Origin: PXAP01 sp964421595
GTDB taxonomy: Bacteria > Bacteroidota > Bacteroidia > Bacteroidales > PUMT01
Assembly: GCA_964421595.1 (NCBI GenBank)
Contig: CAYQXY010000007.1
Location: 83,037 to 147,036 of the forward strand
Reading direction: 5' to 3'
Length of the DNA: 64,000 nucleotides
Below the pieces are notes generated by a model. That model was not told the DNA's origin, searched no databases, and saw only the letters and a program-made list of their open reading frames with translations. Shown here in pieces: positions 35,448-44,942 of this stretch (position 1 is the stretch's first letter; every line of letters begins with the position of its first letter). The position numbers and the translations under genes were made by a program.

Positions 35448-36557
35448 ATGATCAGAAGAATCTTTTTGCTTGCTGCCTTTGTTGCAGTCAGTTTGGCTGC
35501 TGTGTCTCAGGTCAGGGATACAATTAAAATTCCAGGAATTCCCGGATATGAGATACTGAAGTATGATCCGCATATGCATACTGTATTCTCAGACGGACTG
35601 GTTTGGCCGACTGTGCGGTTGCATGAAGCATGGAGGGAGGGCCTTGATGTGATTTCAATTACCGATCATATTGAATACAGACCATTCGATAAAGATGTAA
35701 TATCAGACCATAACCGGGCATTTGAAGTTGCCAGGCCACTTGCCGGGCAACTTGATATTTTGCTTATTCACGGAACTGAAATTACCAGGGCCATGCCTCC
35801 GGGTCATTTTAATGCCGTCTTTATTGAAGATGCCAATAAGATTGATATTGATGACTGGAGAGAGTCGGTAAAAGCTGCCAGGGCTCAGGACGCATTTATT
35901 TTCTGGAATCATCCTGGCTGGGCCAGGCAGCAGCCTGATACTACCCTGTGGTGGGATGAGCATTCATGGATGTATGATAATGATATGCTTCACGGTATAG
36001 AGGTTGTAAACGGCAATGAATATTATCCTGAAGCCCACAGGTGGTGTCTTGAGAAAAACCTCACAATGATTGCTACTACAGATATTCATAATCCTATAGG
36101 TATGGATTATGACTTGCATAACGGTGAAAGACGGCCAATGACACTGGTTTTTGCAAAAGAGAAAAGTCATGAGGGGATAAAGGAGGCCCTTTTTGCCAGG
36201 CGTACTGCGATATATTTTGACAACAAGCTGGTGGCAAAAAAAGAGTATCTGGATGCAATTTTTCAGAACACTTTACAGGTGAAGTCTGTCACACGTCACA
36301 GGGGCAGCTACAATATTGTACTTTATAACCCAACTGATATCCCTGTAGAACTGTCAAAAGACAAGGGGAATGATCCTTCATTTGAATTCTTCAGGACTAC
36401 TACAGTACCGGCTGGAGGATACAGTAATCTAAGTGTTTATATAAGAAATGCAGTTGATTATGACCACATTGAGCTCAAGCTTGTAATTGAAAATTTTCTG
36501 GTTGAGCCAGGAAAGGGGCTACCCGTTACAATGAAATTTGTTCCGGGTAATTTATGA
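35448..36557 (+). CDS. PHP-domain phosphodiesterase-like protein, exported
   Basis: 369 residues with a signal peptide ending near AVSQ (residue 21). PHP metal-binding residues are clear: H42 and H44 in DPHMHTVFSDG, D73-H74 in ITDHIEYRP, E111 in HGTEIT, H155 in WNHPGW, and the Asp and His of TTDIHNP near residue 216. The family fits PHP phosphodiesterases such as the Sb-PDE group, which hydrolyse phosphodiesters with a multinuclear metal centre. A C-terminal beta-domain of about 100 residues (from TLQVKSVTRHRG) resembles those seen in secreted relatives. The natural substrate is not known from sequence. It stands alone with its own promoter region. Confidence 0.85.
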   Translation: MIRRIFLLAAFVAVSLAAVSQVRDTIKIPGIPGYEILKYDPHMHTVFSDGLVWPTVRLHEAWREGLDVISITDHIEYRPFDKDVISDHNRAFEVARPLAGQLDILLIHGTEITRAMPPGHFNAVFIEDANKIDIDDWRESVKAARAQDAFIFWNHPGWARQQPDTTLWWDEHSWMYDNDMLHGIEVVNGNEYYPEAHRWCLEKNLTMIATTDIHNPIGMDYDLHNGERRPMTLVFAKEKSHEGIKEALFARRTAIYFDNKLVAKKEYLDAIFQNTLQVKSVTRHRGSYNIVLYNPTDIPVELSKDKGNDPSFEFFRTTTVPAGGYSNLSVYIRNAVDYDHIELKLVIENFLVEPGKGLPVTMKFVPGNL

Positions 36558-36908
36558 GACAGATAATCATGTAATTAAATGTAATGTTATGTGGAAATTT
36601 AAGTGTGCTTTGTTTTCATTTGATATAATTGAAATATAACCAAAACAGTTAACTGGTTTGTGAACAATAATTGAGTTAAACAATCTTTTTTGCGGTTTTG
36701 CTGCGATTGGTCATTTAGTTATGGTTATAAATTTGCGGTATATATAAATGGCTAATATGAACATTAACATAGATATAGCTGGCCGTTAACATTATTTAGC
36801 AATTATATTTCAGTGTACAATACTGGTTAGTGGTAATTAATTAATAATTTGTACAGTCGATATTTATTGAACCACCTTTAATAAACATACCAGAAACAAA
36901 AATTTATT
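36558..36908. other. Intergenic region with promoter
   Basis: 351 A/T-rich bases between the PHP gene and the isomerase-like gene. It holds the promoter at 36707-36735 and nothing else I can recognise; no terminator for the PHP gene is clear. Confidence 0.6.
36707..36735 (+). promoter_or_regulatory. Promoter of the sugar isomerase/epimerase-like gene
   Basis: TTG (36707-36709) as the -33 element and TAAATTTG (36728-36735) as the -7 element are separated by 18 bases, close to the Bacteroidota consensus. This is the best promoter match in the window. It would give a leader of about 165 bases before the start at 36909. Confidence 0.55.
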
Positions 36909-37919
36909 ATGAAAAACCAGGACAAAACCAAAAGTCAGATCTCAAGACGCAAATTCCTTGGAAGTGCGGCTGCAATTGCCGGATTATCTATTCTTCCCGG
37001 AGCAGGAAAAATTGCATTCGGGAACAGCCCTTTACCAACTTTTTCTTCTGCCGCAAGCGGGGTTAAACTTGGTGTAATATCATACAGCTATCGGAGTATA
37101 CCCGGAGGTGCAAGGGCCATTCTGGACTGGGTTAAATATGCAGGTCTTAACTCTGTGGAACTTATGGGAGGGCCGGTAGAGGAGTATGCAGGTGCGCCTG
37201 AATATGACGGACCTGCTTTTGCGAGAGGGGCACAGATTTCTGACCAGCAAAGGAATGAAATGGCTGCTGCGCGTTCAAGGCATGCAGAAGCTTTGAAGGC
37301 GTGGAGACTATCGGTTTCGATGGATAAGTTCAGGGAACTGCGAAAAATGTATAATGATGCCGGTGTAAATATCGACATTACCAAGCTGGGTGGCCCAAAC
37401 TGGACTGATGAAGAGATTGACTACGCCTTTAACGTAGCCAGAACACTTGGTTCACGAGGCATTACCTTTGAAATTGGTATAGACGCAGCAAAGCGCATGG
37501 CCCCTTTTGCTGAAAAGCATAATATGTATGCAATCATGCATAACCATGGCCAGCCTGGCCAGCCAGGGTTCAGCTTTGAAGAGCACCTGTCCTTTGGCAA
37601 AAACCTTATGCTGAATTTTGACGTAGGGCATTACTGGGGAGCAACAGGATTACATCCAAACGGCATAATCGAAAAACTTCATGACAGAATTATCAGCCTG
37701 CATATAAAAGACAAAACCGGAAAGGATGCTACACCACCCGATTCAAATATGCCATTCGGACAGGGAAGCACACCTCTTGGTGACATCCTGAACCTGCTGA
37801 AAGATAAAGGTTGGCCAATCACTGCCGACATTGAACTGGAATATCAGGTTCCTGCCACTTCCAATGCAGTTGTCGAGGTTAAGAATTGTGTGGATTATTG
37901 TAAGGCTTTACTGGCATAA
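36909..37919 (+). CDS. Secreted sugar phosphate isomerase/epimerase-like protein (xylose isomerase-like TIM barrel)
   Basis: 336 residues with a twin-arginine-type leader, ISRRKFLGSAAA, and no lipobox Cys; export is likely. The AP endonuclease 2/xylose isomerase-like barrel shows SVELMGG (a Glu near residue 80), IMHNHGQPG near 214, NFDVGHYWGATG near 237, SLHIKDKTG near 262 and DIELEY near 313, giving the His, Asp and Glu metal ligands of the family. Such proteins isomerise or epimerise keto sugars; exported relatives occur with Gfo/Idh/MocA and DUF1080 proteins, where a role in 3-keto-glycoside processing has been proposed. Here it is monocistronic with its own promoter and terminator. The exact reaction is inferred. 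Confidence 0.85.
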   Translation: MKNQDKTKSQISRRKFLGSAAAIAGLSILPGAGKIAFGNSPLPTFSSAASGVKLGVISYSYRSIPGGARAILDWVKYAGLNSVELMGGPVEEYAGAPEYDGPAFARGAQISDQQRNEMAAARSRHAEALKAWRLSVSMDKFRELRKMYNDAGVNIDITKLGGPNWTDEEIDYAFNVARTLGSRGITFEIGIDAAKRMAPFAEKHNMYAIMHNHGQPGQPGFSFEEHLSFGKNLMLNFDVGHYWGATGLHPNGIIEKLHDRIISLHIKDKTGKDATPPDSNMPFGQGSTPLGDILNLLKDKGWPITADIELEYQVPATSNAVVEVKNCVDYCKALLA

Positions 37920-37954
37920 TTCTCCTGCGCACAGTTTTTCATTACATATTTTAT

Positions 37955-38001
37955 AATTCTGAAAAAGGTGGCTGAATAGTCTCTTTTTTCAGAATTTTTT
38001 T
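37955..38001 (+). terminator. Terminator after the isomerase-like gene
   Basis: AATTCTGAAAAA pairs with TTTTTCAGAATT around an inner GGCT/AGTC stem and is followed by seven Ts. It lies 36 bases after the stop codon. Its plan resembles the hairpin at 53128-53172. Confidence 0.85.
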
Positions 38002-38164
38002 AATATAATATATCTATCAGACCTGAATACTTGCTCTAAAAGTTGAATAAGTTTTTTGATACTTTACAGCTAAATTATTACCTGAAACGGGTCAGGTAAA
38101 TTATATTTTAGATGAACAAAGGCCTGTGGCACCAAAGTACAATAATCTGCCGAAAGTTCATGAA

Positions 38165-39925
38165 TCATTTCTTATCAGATAAATCGTTCAGTATTTTTTT
38201 ACCCTTGTTCAGCCAATAGCTTGCTGATGTATCCTGTAGGTTGTCAACCGTAAAATCCTCAAGTAGAAGATCCAAAACGGCAAGTCTCTCTGATTGACCC
38301 GCTTCAGTGAACCTTTCCCTGAGAATCCTGATCTTTTCAAAATCCTGTATGCCCTCCCGCAACCTTTCAAATCTTATCGAGCTGCGCGGACCGGGATAAA
38401 TCTGGTATGTATCACCGGCAGGCCATGTCCTGAAACGGGAGTCCTTCATGGGATCCTCTACCCATGAGTTGTAGGCCCAGCGAAGGTACCCGGTAAAGCC
38501 CATAGAAGCAGCATACCAGCCAAGCCATGCTTGCTCGGCAGGAGGCGAAAAAGTAAAATTATTGGGATGCTCCGGTTGTGCACACATAGTATAGAATGTT
38601 GTAGGCTTTCCCCTTTCCACTCTGCCGGCTATGATATTCTTGTCCAGCACTGGTCTGTGGAAAACACACAGATCATATATATGATCATCTATCTCTTCAT
38701 GATAATTTCCTGCAAGGGCGATCTTCAGTTCCGGAGTAACTTCCTGCAACAGGCCGATCATACCTGCCATCTCTTCAGGTCCTCTTTCATCCATGGCTAT
38801 CAGCGTCCTATCAAGCCATCCCTTTTCCCTTAGGTGATCACGGAAATTTATCAGAAACGGGCTCCAGATTTCTATATACTGATCTGATCCGGGCTTCAGC
38901 ATGACAGTAACATAATCAGATGAATCATGATCAAAATAACTCACCTGGTTGCCCCATGGAACCATGGAATAACAATTGATCTGTTTTGTAATGCCGGCAG
39001 TCATGGCAGTTTCTACCCAGCGGTCAAAGACTGAATAATCATATCCCCACTGGCCATTACCCAGGTGGACCCATTCAATCATTGATTCAAACTGGTCGTA
39101 TGTCTGTCCTCCCCATGGACGGTGAAGTATACTTGCAGTAATACACTTCTGCCCGGCATCGGCCAGCATCTTCAGGTAAGGCGGAATTAGCTCCCAATGT
39201 TCCTCCGACCAGGGTTCTACATTATAATACCGTGCAATTGCAAAAGGATTTTGCCAAAGGTCAAGATGGTAACTCCACTCTGCGGGTGGAGTAAGAACCA
39301 GGTCATTAATCATCAGATTCACCGGGAGTTCAATATCCGGGCCTCCGCGGTATGAAACTGTTATATTTCCCGTATATAAGCCTGCGGAAGTATTTTCGGG
39401 GACATCGACAGTTATCCATACAGGACGGAGGGTATTCTCATCAATATTGAATTTCTGATTATATTCAAACATGTCTGAAGCCAAATGAGCGGGTATAGTG
39501 TCATGATCCCTCCAGCCGCAGCCGCCAAGGAATTCATCAGTCAGTACAAAGCGTAAGGGATGGATTTTAATATTACTCTTATCAATGCGCTCTCTGTTTC
39601 CAGCTCTAAGGGTTGAAGCACTAACGCTTATATTCTGAACTGGTTCCCTGCTCCAAAGTTTCAGCTGCAGGTTTATTCTTTCGCCTCTCCATCCAGATCC
39701 GTTCCATGAATGATTCCCCGTGCTTGCAGGAGGATAATGATAATCATAACGATTGTCAATACTGCCAAAGGCAACATGAAAGCCAGGTTCAACCTGAGCC
39801 CAAAGAGCCAAAGGAACAGGATTCGGATCGATCGGTTCGTCAAACCCGGTACCTTCGGGAACCGGCTCGCATGATATTGCAAAAACCCAGGTTATAAAAA
39901 ACAGGAGGAATTCTTTATGGTCCAT
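38165..39925 (-). CDS. DUF4091-domain lipoprotein (putative glycoside hydrolase)
   Basis: 586 residues with a signal peptide ending FAISC, a lipobox (Cys near 19). An N-terminal beta-domain (to about residue 205) with segments such as RPVWITVDVPENTSAGLYTG precedes a TIM-barrel-like catalytic domain. The C-terminus carries the DUF4091 signature: WAYNSWVEDP, FRTWPAGDTYQIYPGPRSSIRFERLREGIQDFEKIR in separate pieces. DUF4091 proteins are linked to glycan degradation; this one is probably a surface or periplasmic glycosidase of unknown specificity. The DERGPEE segment near residue 365 could supply a catalytic carboxylate. It faces the DUF2264 gene across a divergent region. Confidence 0.82.
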   Translation of the reverse strand: MDHKEFLLFFITWVFAISCEPVPEGTGFDEPIDPNPVPLALWAQVEPGFHVAFGSIDNRYDYHYPPASTGNHSWNGSGWRGERINLQLKLWSREPVQNISVSASTLRAGNRERIDKSNIKIHPLRFVLTDEFLGGCGWRDHDTIPAHLASDMFEYNQKFNIDENTLRPVWITVDVPENTSAGLYTGNITVSYRGGPDIELPVNLMINDLVLTPPAEWSYHLDLWQNPFAIARYYNVEPWSEEHWELIPPYLKMLADAGQKCITASILHRPWGGQTYDQFESMIEWVHLGNGQWGYDYSVFDRWVETAMTAGITKQINCYSMVPWGNQVSYFDHDSSDYVTVMLKPGSDQYIEIWSPFLINFRDHLREKGWLDRTLIAMDERGPEEMAGMIGLLQEVTPELKIALAGNYHEEIDDHIYDLCVFHRPVLDKNIIAGRVERGKPTTFYTMCAQPEHPNNFTFSPPAEQAWLGWYAASMGFTGYLRWAYNSWVEDPMKDSRFRTWPAGDTYQIYPGPRSSIRFERLREGIQDFEKIRILRERFTEAGQSERLAVLDLLLEDFTVDNLQDTSASYWLNKGKKILNDLSDKK

Positions 39926-40243
39926 GATGATGACTAATTGATAATGATTCTAAATTCTTACAACTGATAAAACTAACAATAAAAAACAGTGTTCTTACGA
40001 AGAACGCATAGAATTTAATGTATCCGGATCTTTAAAGCCATGTGAGACTGATCGATCCAGGGTTTTTTTAGCATAATGCAAATGTTAATTGCAGCTGTCA
40101 AATGCTAATTTTGTGTGAAAAACGGCTTTCCGGCAAATTTATTTGTGTAATTTTGTCCACTTTATTAGTTTCTTAGTACAAAAGCAAACTTGCACAATTG
40201 GGCAAGAATTTCCGGGAGTAACACCAATACAATTTATATCCAG
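39926..40243. other. Divergent region between DUF4091 and DUF2264 genes
   Basis: 318 bases without a gene. Two TAATTTTG boxes face right (40106-40113 and 40148-40155), the second with a TTTC about 17 bases upstream; either could drive the DUF2264 gene. No box was recognised for the leftward gene. Confidence 0.5.
40148..40155 (+). promoter_or_regulatory. Possible -7 box of the DUF2264 gene
   Basis: TAATTTTG matches TAnnTTTG and lies 89 bases before ATG 40244. A second identical box lies 42 bases further upstream (40106-40113). Confidence 0.3.
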
Positions 40244-42298
40244 ATGAAAAAAAAATACGAAGTAAATAGCCCCGATTTTGAGTTAAGTCCGTATACCGGG
40301 ATGACGAAAAAGCATTACATTGAGTGTGCAAAGTATTTACTTGAAAGAGCATTCACACATATTGGCAGCATCAATGACCCTTTGACATTTCCCATAGTTC
40401 CTGGAAAAACATACCCTCAGCCTGATGCTCCCGCATGGCGACACAGGTCACTTGAATTTGAGGCACTGGAAAGGACTTTCACGCTTGCCGGTCCTCTAAT
40501 CCACATTGATCCTGAAACGGAAATAAATAATATCAATTTAAGAGATTATTATTGTTTGCAGTTATATAATGCACTAACACCCGGACATCCCAATTCACTG
40601 CCATTACCTGAAGATCTTCCTGATTCTACTTATCAGTTTACATGCGAGTTTGGAGGCTTGTTTAAAACATTGTTATTAATGCCGGATACACTATGGCCCC
40701 ATTTTACACAAAAACAAAAAGATGAGATGGTAGTAACCATTTCTAAATGGGCTCATCACAGAACAACTCAGAATAACTGGCGTATCTTTAATATTATCAC
40801 TCTTTCATTCCTAAAGAAATATGGCTACGAGATAGACGATGACCTCTTAAAGAGCCATCTTTTATGGGTGGCATCATATCATTCAGGAGATGGCTGGTAT
40901 CTCGAACAAACTTATAATTACTATTCCATCAGTCTCTTTATTGTCTATACTACTATCTGGAACAGATCTTTTGGTGATGAATACTACCCCGAGATTGCTG
41001 AAATAATTGAAAAATCTGCACAGAAACTGATGGAGTCGGTTGCCTGTTTTTTTGGGAGGGATGGTTATATCAATATGTGGTCCAGAAGTATTTGTTACAG
41101 GACATGGGTTTCAGGGGCCTTCCCGGTTTCCTTCATGCTCAAGGGAGAGTCTCAGTTGGATGCCGGATGGGCGAGGCGACTATGTTCAGGGTCTATATTG
41201 CAATTTGTTACCCGCGAAGAATTTTATGACAATGATATTCCGAGTCTTGGATTTTACGGACAGAAGGAGTATATGGTGCAGAACTATAGTTGTCCGGCCA
41301 GTCCATTTCTTATGTTTTTGCCATTTATCTGCCTTGCATTGCCTGATGACTCTCCATTCTGGACGGCCAAAGAAAACGAAGGAATTTGGGAGAATCTTGG
41401 AAATAATTCCAATAAGGTTATACTTGAAAATCCGGGTCTTGTTCTGGTTAACCACGGAAAGACCGGCACATCAGAAATAATTTCCGGAAAGGTTTATTAT
41501 GACGATCCAAATTATTCCAAACTTCTGTATAATACTCATTTTCCATGGGAAGATCATAATCCTCAAGGAGGTACTTCAATGGAGTATAGCTTCAGAAGTC
41601 TTGACCCGCGGGATCTGAGGGGAGACGATATTAATTTTTATCTCACCGGGCATGCTCTGGAAAATAGTTCAGAAAAAAACACAAAATTTACCACTTCCCA
41701 GAGTATGCTTTTTAATGGTTTGCGCGATGATATTTTATACCGGCAGGCTATCATGAGAAAGCCTCCCAATAACGGAGTGGGATATATAATTGATCTTGCT
41801 GAAATAACAATTCCGGGAGGTGTCATAAGGGTTGACCGGTCCAGGCTGGCATTCGAATATGAGTTAACCCTTGGCCATTTTGGCATGCCTCATATTAAGG
41901 GGCAGAAAGCCGTAATTGAGCAATTTGAGGAAGGAGGAAAAAAGGTAATAACTGCTGCGATTCCCGGAAGAAGAATTGCGTTGATTACCTATAACGGATG
42001 GGATAAGCTTGACAGTCTTATACATGAGAACCGGAATGCAGAAGCAGATGAGAGTACAGTAATATTTGCACATAAAAAAAGGACTGCAAAGAACTCGCCA
42101 ATAGAGTTGATGATAACAGTTATGTTGCATAAGATGGATGACAGTGAATGGACAATGGAGGAACTTTCGCCTGTAAAGGAATTTAGTATTCTGGATGTTA
42201 CCGGCACTTATTCAGTAATGGGCGCAAAGATTATATTATCTGACAACAAGGAATATATGATAGATTTTAAAGATATTGACGGGAAGAGGACATGCTAG
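40244..42298 (+). CDS. DUF2264-domain protein (putative glucuronidase-like glycosidase)
   Basis: About 684 residues from ATG 40244; the open frame extends 54 bases upstream to a TTG, less likely. No signal peptide is seen, so it is probably cytoplasmic. DUF2264 signatures: SPYTGMTKKHYIECAKYLLE, APAWRHRSLEFEALERTF, NNWRIFNIITLSFLKKYG, DGWYLEQTYNYYSI near residue 220, and WSRSICYRTWVSGAFP near 285. The N-terminal half looks like an alpha/alpha barrel and the C-terminal third a beta-sandwich. Some DUF2264 relatives have been placed in GH154 as beta-glucuronidases; I recall this but cannot verify it here. It could release uronic acids that feed the GntP/glycerate-kinase route. It ends convergently with the AraC gene. 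Confidence 0.85.
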   Translation: MKKKYEVNSPDFELSPYTGMTKKHYIECAKYLLERAFTHIGSINDPLTFPIVPGKTYPQPDAPAWRHRSLEFEALERTFTLAGPLIHIDPETEINNINLRDYYCLQLYNALTPGHPNSLPLPEDLPDSTYQFTCEFGGLFKTLLLMPDTLWPHFTQKQKDEMVVTISKWAHHRTTQNNWRIFNIITLSFLKKYGYEIDDDLLKSHLLWVASYHSGDGWYLEQTYNYYSISLFIVYTTIWNRSFGDEYYPEIAEIIEKSAQKLMESVACFFGRDGYINMWSRSICYRTWVSGAFPVSFMLKGESQLDAGWARRLCSGSILQFVTREEFYDNDIPSLGFYGQKEYMVQNYSCPASPFLMFLPFICLALPDDSPFWTAKENEGIWENLGNNSNKVILENPGLVLVNHGKTGTSEIISGKVYYDDPNYSKLLYNTHFPWEDHNPQGGTSMEYSFRSLDPRDLRGDDINFYLTGHALENSSEKNTKFTTSQSMLFNGLRDDILYRQAIMRKPPNNGVGYIIDLAEITIPGGVIRVDRSRLAFEYELTLGHFGMPHIKGQKAVIEQFEEGGKKVITAAIPGRRIALITYNGWDKLDSLIHENRNAEADESTVIFAHKKRTAKNSPIELMITVMLHKMDDSEWTMEELSPVKEFSILDVTGTYSVMGAKIILSDNKEYMIDFKDIDGKRTC

Positions 42299-42441
42299 GT
42301 TTCCATGTTATTTGATTCAACTCTGCAAACTGTGATGGTTTAATTCCTCAGGCAATCTAATGGGAATATAGGTTACCTTAAAACTCGCGACCGGTTTACC
42401 GGGATGGTATGTCGGGACTTTCCACGAAAGGCATCTGTGGT

Positions 42442-43311
42442 TCACTTGTGATAGAAACTGTGGCGGTAATCTGTTGGGCTTATTTTTTTGTTCTGTTTAA
42501 AAGTACGGTTAAAGCTTGACAAATTATTAAATCCACTCTCAAAACAGATTTCTGAAATAGATAATTTCCCGTCAATAATTAACCTGCATGCATAGCTTAT
42601 CCTCATATCATTTACAAAACGGGTCAGGGTTTTCCCTGTCTTCTCCTTGAAGAACCGGCAAAATGCTGCCGGGTGCAGGTGCGCAATTTCAGCAATTTTA
42701 TCCAATTCGACATCATCGCGGTAGTTTCTGTTTATATAATTGAGTATCTCGTTTAATCTTTTGTCTTTTGTTTCATTTTTACTGTTACTATAAAGTTCTC
42801 CTGCAAGTAATTTGTATTCGTTAGTTTTAGCAAATTCTGCCAGGATTTGAAAAAACTGAATTATACGATCTATTCCGTTACTATTGGTCAGATTAATGAT
42901 TTCTTCCCCGATTTTTGAGGAAAATGAGGATGAAAAACGAATGCCTCTGGCTGAACGGACTAATAGATCCTTAATCGGATTAAATTCAGGGGATTCAAAA
43001 ATAGCGCCGTGAAGTATATTTTCAGGAAACTGGATTACAATATAATTTACCTGCTTTTTATTCTTTTCAGAATAATAGGATTTGTCGCTCCTCCAGCAAT
43101 GTGCCAGATTGCTGCCTAAGAGAACCAAATCACCGGAACTGAAATCTTCATAGCTGTCAGCTACAAAACTAATGCCGTGTCCCTTAATAACATAGATGAT
43201 TTCATGTTCGCGATGAAAGTGCCATGGATACGTAAAGTGTGGCATTTCACGCCATTTTACTTTTAATACCGGGCTCAAAGGGAAGTCTATATTTTCATGC
43301 ATAATATTCAT
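42442..43311 (-). CDS. AraC-family transcriptional regulator
   Basis: 289 residues. An N-terminal cupin-like sensor domain (about 1-120) has FTYPWHFHREHEIIYVIKGHG and LVLLGSNLAHCW. The C-terminal AraC-type double helix-turn-helix (about 185-285) includes VELDKIAEIAHLHPAAFCRFFKEKTGKTL and ISEICFESGFNNLSSFNRTFKQN, ending PTDYRHSF. It should bind DNA in response to a small sugar ligand. It is divergent from the DUF6807-oxidoreductase cluster across 365 bases and is the only transcription factor in the window, so those genes are its most likely targets. The start is the ATG at 43311; an ATG four codons on is an alternative. Confidence 0.92.
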   Translation of the reverse strand: MNIMHENIDFPLSPVLKVKWREMPHFTYPWHFHREHEIIYVIKGHGISFVADSYEDFSSGDLVLLGSNLAHCWRSDKSYYSEKNKKQVNYIVIQFPENILHGAIFESPEFNPIKDLLVRSARGIRFSSSFSSKIGEEIINLTNSNGIDRIIQFFQILAEFAKTNEYKLLAGELYSNSKNETKDKRLNEILNYINRNYRDDVELDKIAEIAHLHPAAFCRFFKEKTGKTLTRFVNDMRISYACRLIIDGKLSISEICFESGFNNLSSFNRTFKQNKKISPTDYRHSFYHK

Positions 43312-43676
43312 AGAGCCATAGATTTATAGTTTATTTATTGATGTGAATGGATAGCTGGGTTTATTTTATTGAAAAGATACACCCTGTAAAGCAGGTAAAA
43401 CTAAATTCTGCCAGTAGCAAAGCGGGTAAAAAGTATACTATTAAGATAATAGTGTTTTTTTATGTTAATTATGTATATAAGGTTGCAAATTAGGTACAAT
43501 TAATATATAAATATATGCATTAATTTGCAAAAATAATAATTATGATTAATCAGCAACACAAACATGATATATTATTTCATGTATGTGGCTTCTTCAAAAG
43601 TTTATATATAGATAGTGCTAACATCTTTATATAGAGGTAATTATAATAATGCTCAATCTAACAATTAACCTTACCT
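43312..43676. other. Divergent control region of AraC and the DUF6807 cluster
   Basis: 365 strongly A/T-rich bases. A TATTTTTG box on the minus strand at 43528-43535 faces the AraC gene. No clear rightward TAnnTTTG box or obvious AraC half-sites were recognised. The region is expected to hold the regulator's operator. Confidence 0.5.
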
Positions 43677-44930
43677 ATGAAAATTATAATGCTTTTCATT
43701 TATATGGTGTTATTTGTATGTCATATTACTGCCGTGGAATTGACAAAATTCAGAATTTTTGTTGATACTGAAAGAATTAATTCCCCAATATCTGTAACGC
43801 TTGACGGGATTAACTACAATACCGACAAGGGTGAGCTTGTACTTTATGAAATTACTGCCGGCGGAATGAAAGCTGTTCCATCCCAGGTTGAACCAGGCCA
43901 CTCAGCCCGGTTGTGGTTTGTGCTGGATGGTTTGACCGGTGCCAATACATCAAGGGAGTTCTTGCTGAAAATTGAAAGTAAGGGTGATGATTTGTCCTCC
44001 GACAATATAATTGAACTAAGGAAACTGCACAATGATATGCAACTTCTGAATGGAGAAATGCCTGTGTTGAGTTATCGTTTTGGAACCACCTATCCTCCCG
44101 AAGGTGTTAATCCATTATTCAAACGGTCGGGTTATATTCATCCTCTATGGTCGCCCGGTGGTGAGATGCTGACACGAATACAGCCACCCGATCATTACCA
44201 TCATTATGGTATTTGGGGGCCGTGGACTTTAACCCATATTGGTGATCGTGAAGTTGATTTCTGGAACCTGGCTAAAGGGCAAGGGACTGTCGAATTTGCA
44301 GGTTTTATATCAAAATTTACAGGTGATATTTTTTCCGGTTTTCAGGCCCATCAGAAGCATATCGATTTTGGCGGTTCAGGTAAAGATCAGGTTGCAATGA
44401 ATGAAATTCTTGATGTCCGAGTATGGAATACTGATGACCCGACCCATGTAATTGATTATACAACCACACTTACAAGTCCGCTCGAAAACGGAATTATGCT
44501 TGATGCATACCGGTATGGAGGTGGTATCGGCATTCGTGCAACTGAAATATGGCATAAGGACAACTGTACAGTACTCACCTCCGAGGGAAAAACCAGAGTT
44601 GATGCTGACGGATCCTTTGCCCGATGGTGTATTGTTGAGGGTGAGTCGTCGACAGTTGAAGGAAGGTCGGGAATACTTTTTTTGAGCCATCCATCCAACC
44701 GTATGCACCCCGAACCCATGCGTGTATGGCCCCTTGATGCAAACGGGGGCCGGGGTGACATGTTTTTCGAATTCACACCTATAAGGTATGAATACTGGAA
44801 AATTCATCCAAATCAGGCTTATGCTCTTAAATACAGGATGATAGTGTTTGATGGTGGAATCACGCCGGAAGAAGCTGAAAGATATTGGAATTCCTTTGCG
44901 GAAGCTCCGGTAATCACCTTCTTTGAATAA
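43677..44930 (+). CDS. DUF6807 (PmoA-like) family protein, exported, copy 1
   Basis: 417 residues with an N-terminal hydrophobic signal and no clear lipobox. A beta-rich N-terminal part (residues 20-110) precedes the DUF6807 core: SYRFGTTYPPEGVNPLFKRSGYIHPLWSPGGE near residue 124, PPDHYHHYGIWGPWT near 170, and the C-terminal HPEPMRVWPLDANGGRGDMFFEF and HPNQAYALKYRMIVFDG. DUF6807 is often named PmoA after a misleading link to methane oxygenase; its real function is not established to me. The His-rich HYHHYG segment could bind metal or sugar. It starts a three-gene unit with copy 2 (12 bases on) and a Gfo/Idh/MocA oxidoreductase, under a divergent AraC gene. Confidence 0.85.
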   Translation: MKIIMLFIYMVLFVCHITAVELTKFRIFVDTERINSPISVTLDGINYNTDKGELVLYEITAGGMKAVPSQVEPGHSARLWFVLDGLTGANTSREFLLKIESKGDDLSSDNIIELRKLHNDMQLLNGEMPVLSYRFGTTYPPEGVNPLFKRSGYIHPLWSPGGEMLTRIQPPDHYHHYGIWGPWTLTHIGDREVDFWNLAKGQGTVEFAGFISKFTGDIFSGFQAHQKHIDFGGSGKDQVAMNEILDVRVWNTDDPTHVIDYTTTLTSPLENGIMLDAYRYGGGIGIRATEIWHKDNCTVLTSEGKTRVDADGSFARWCIVEGESSTVEGRSGILFLSHPSNRMHPEPMRVWPLDANGGRGDMFFEFTPIRYEYWKIHPNQAYALKYRMIVFDGGITPEEAERYWNSFAEAPVITFFE

Positions 44931-44942
44931 TTTTTTTAATTA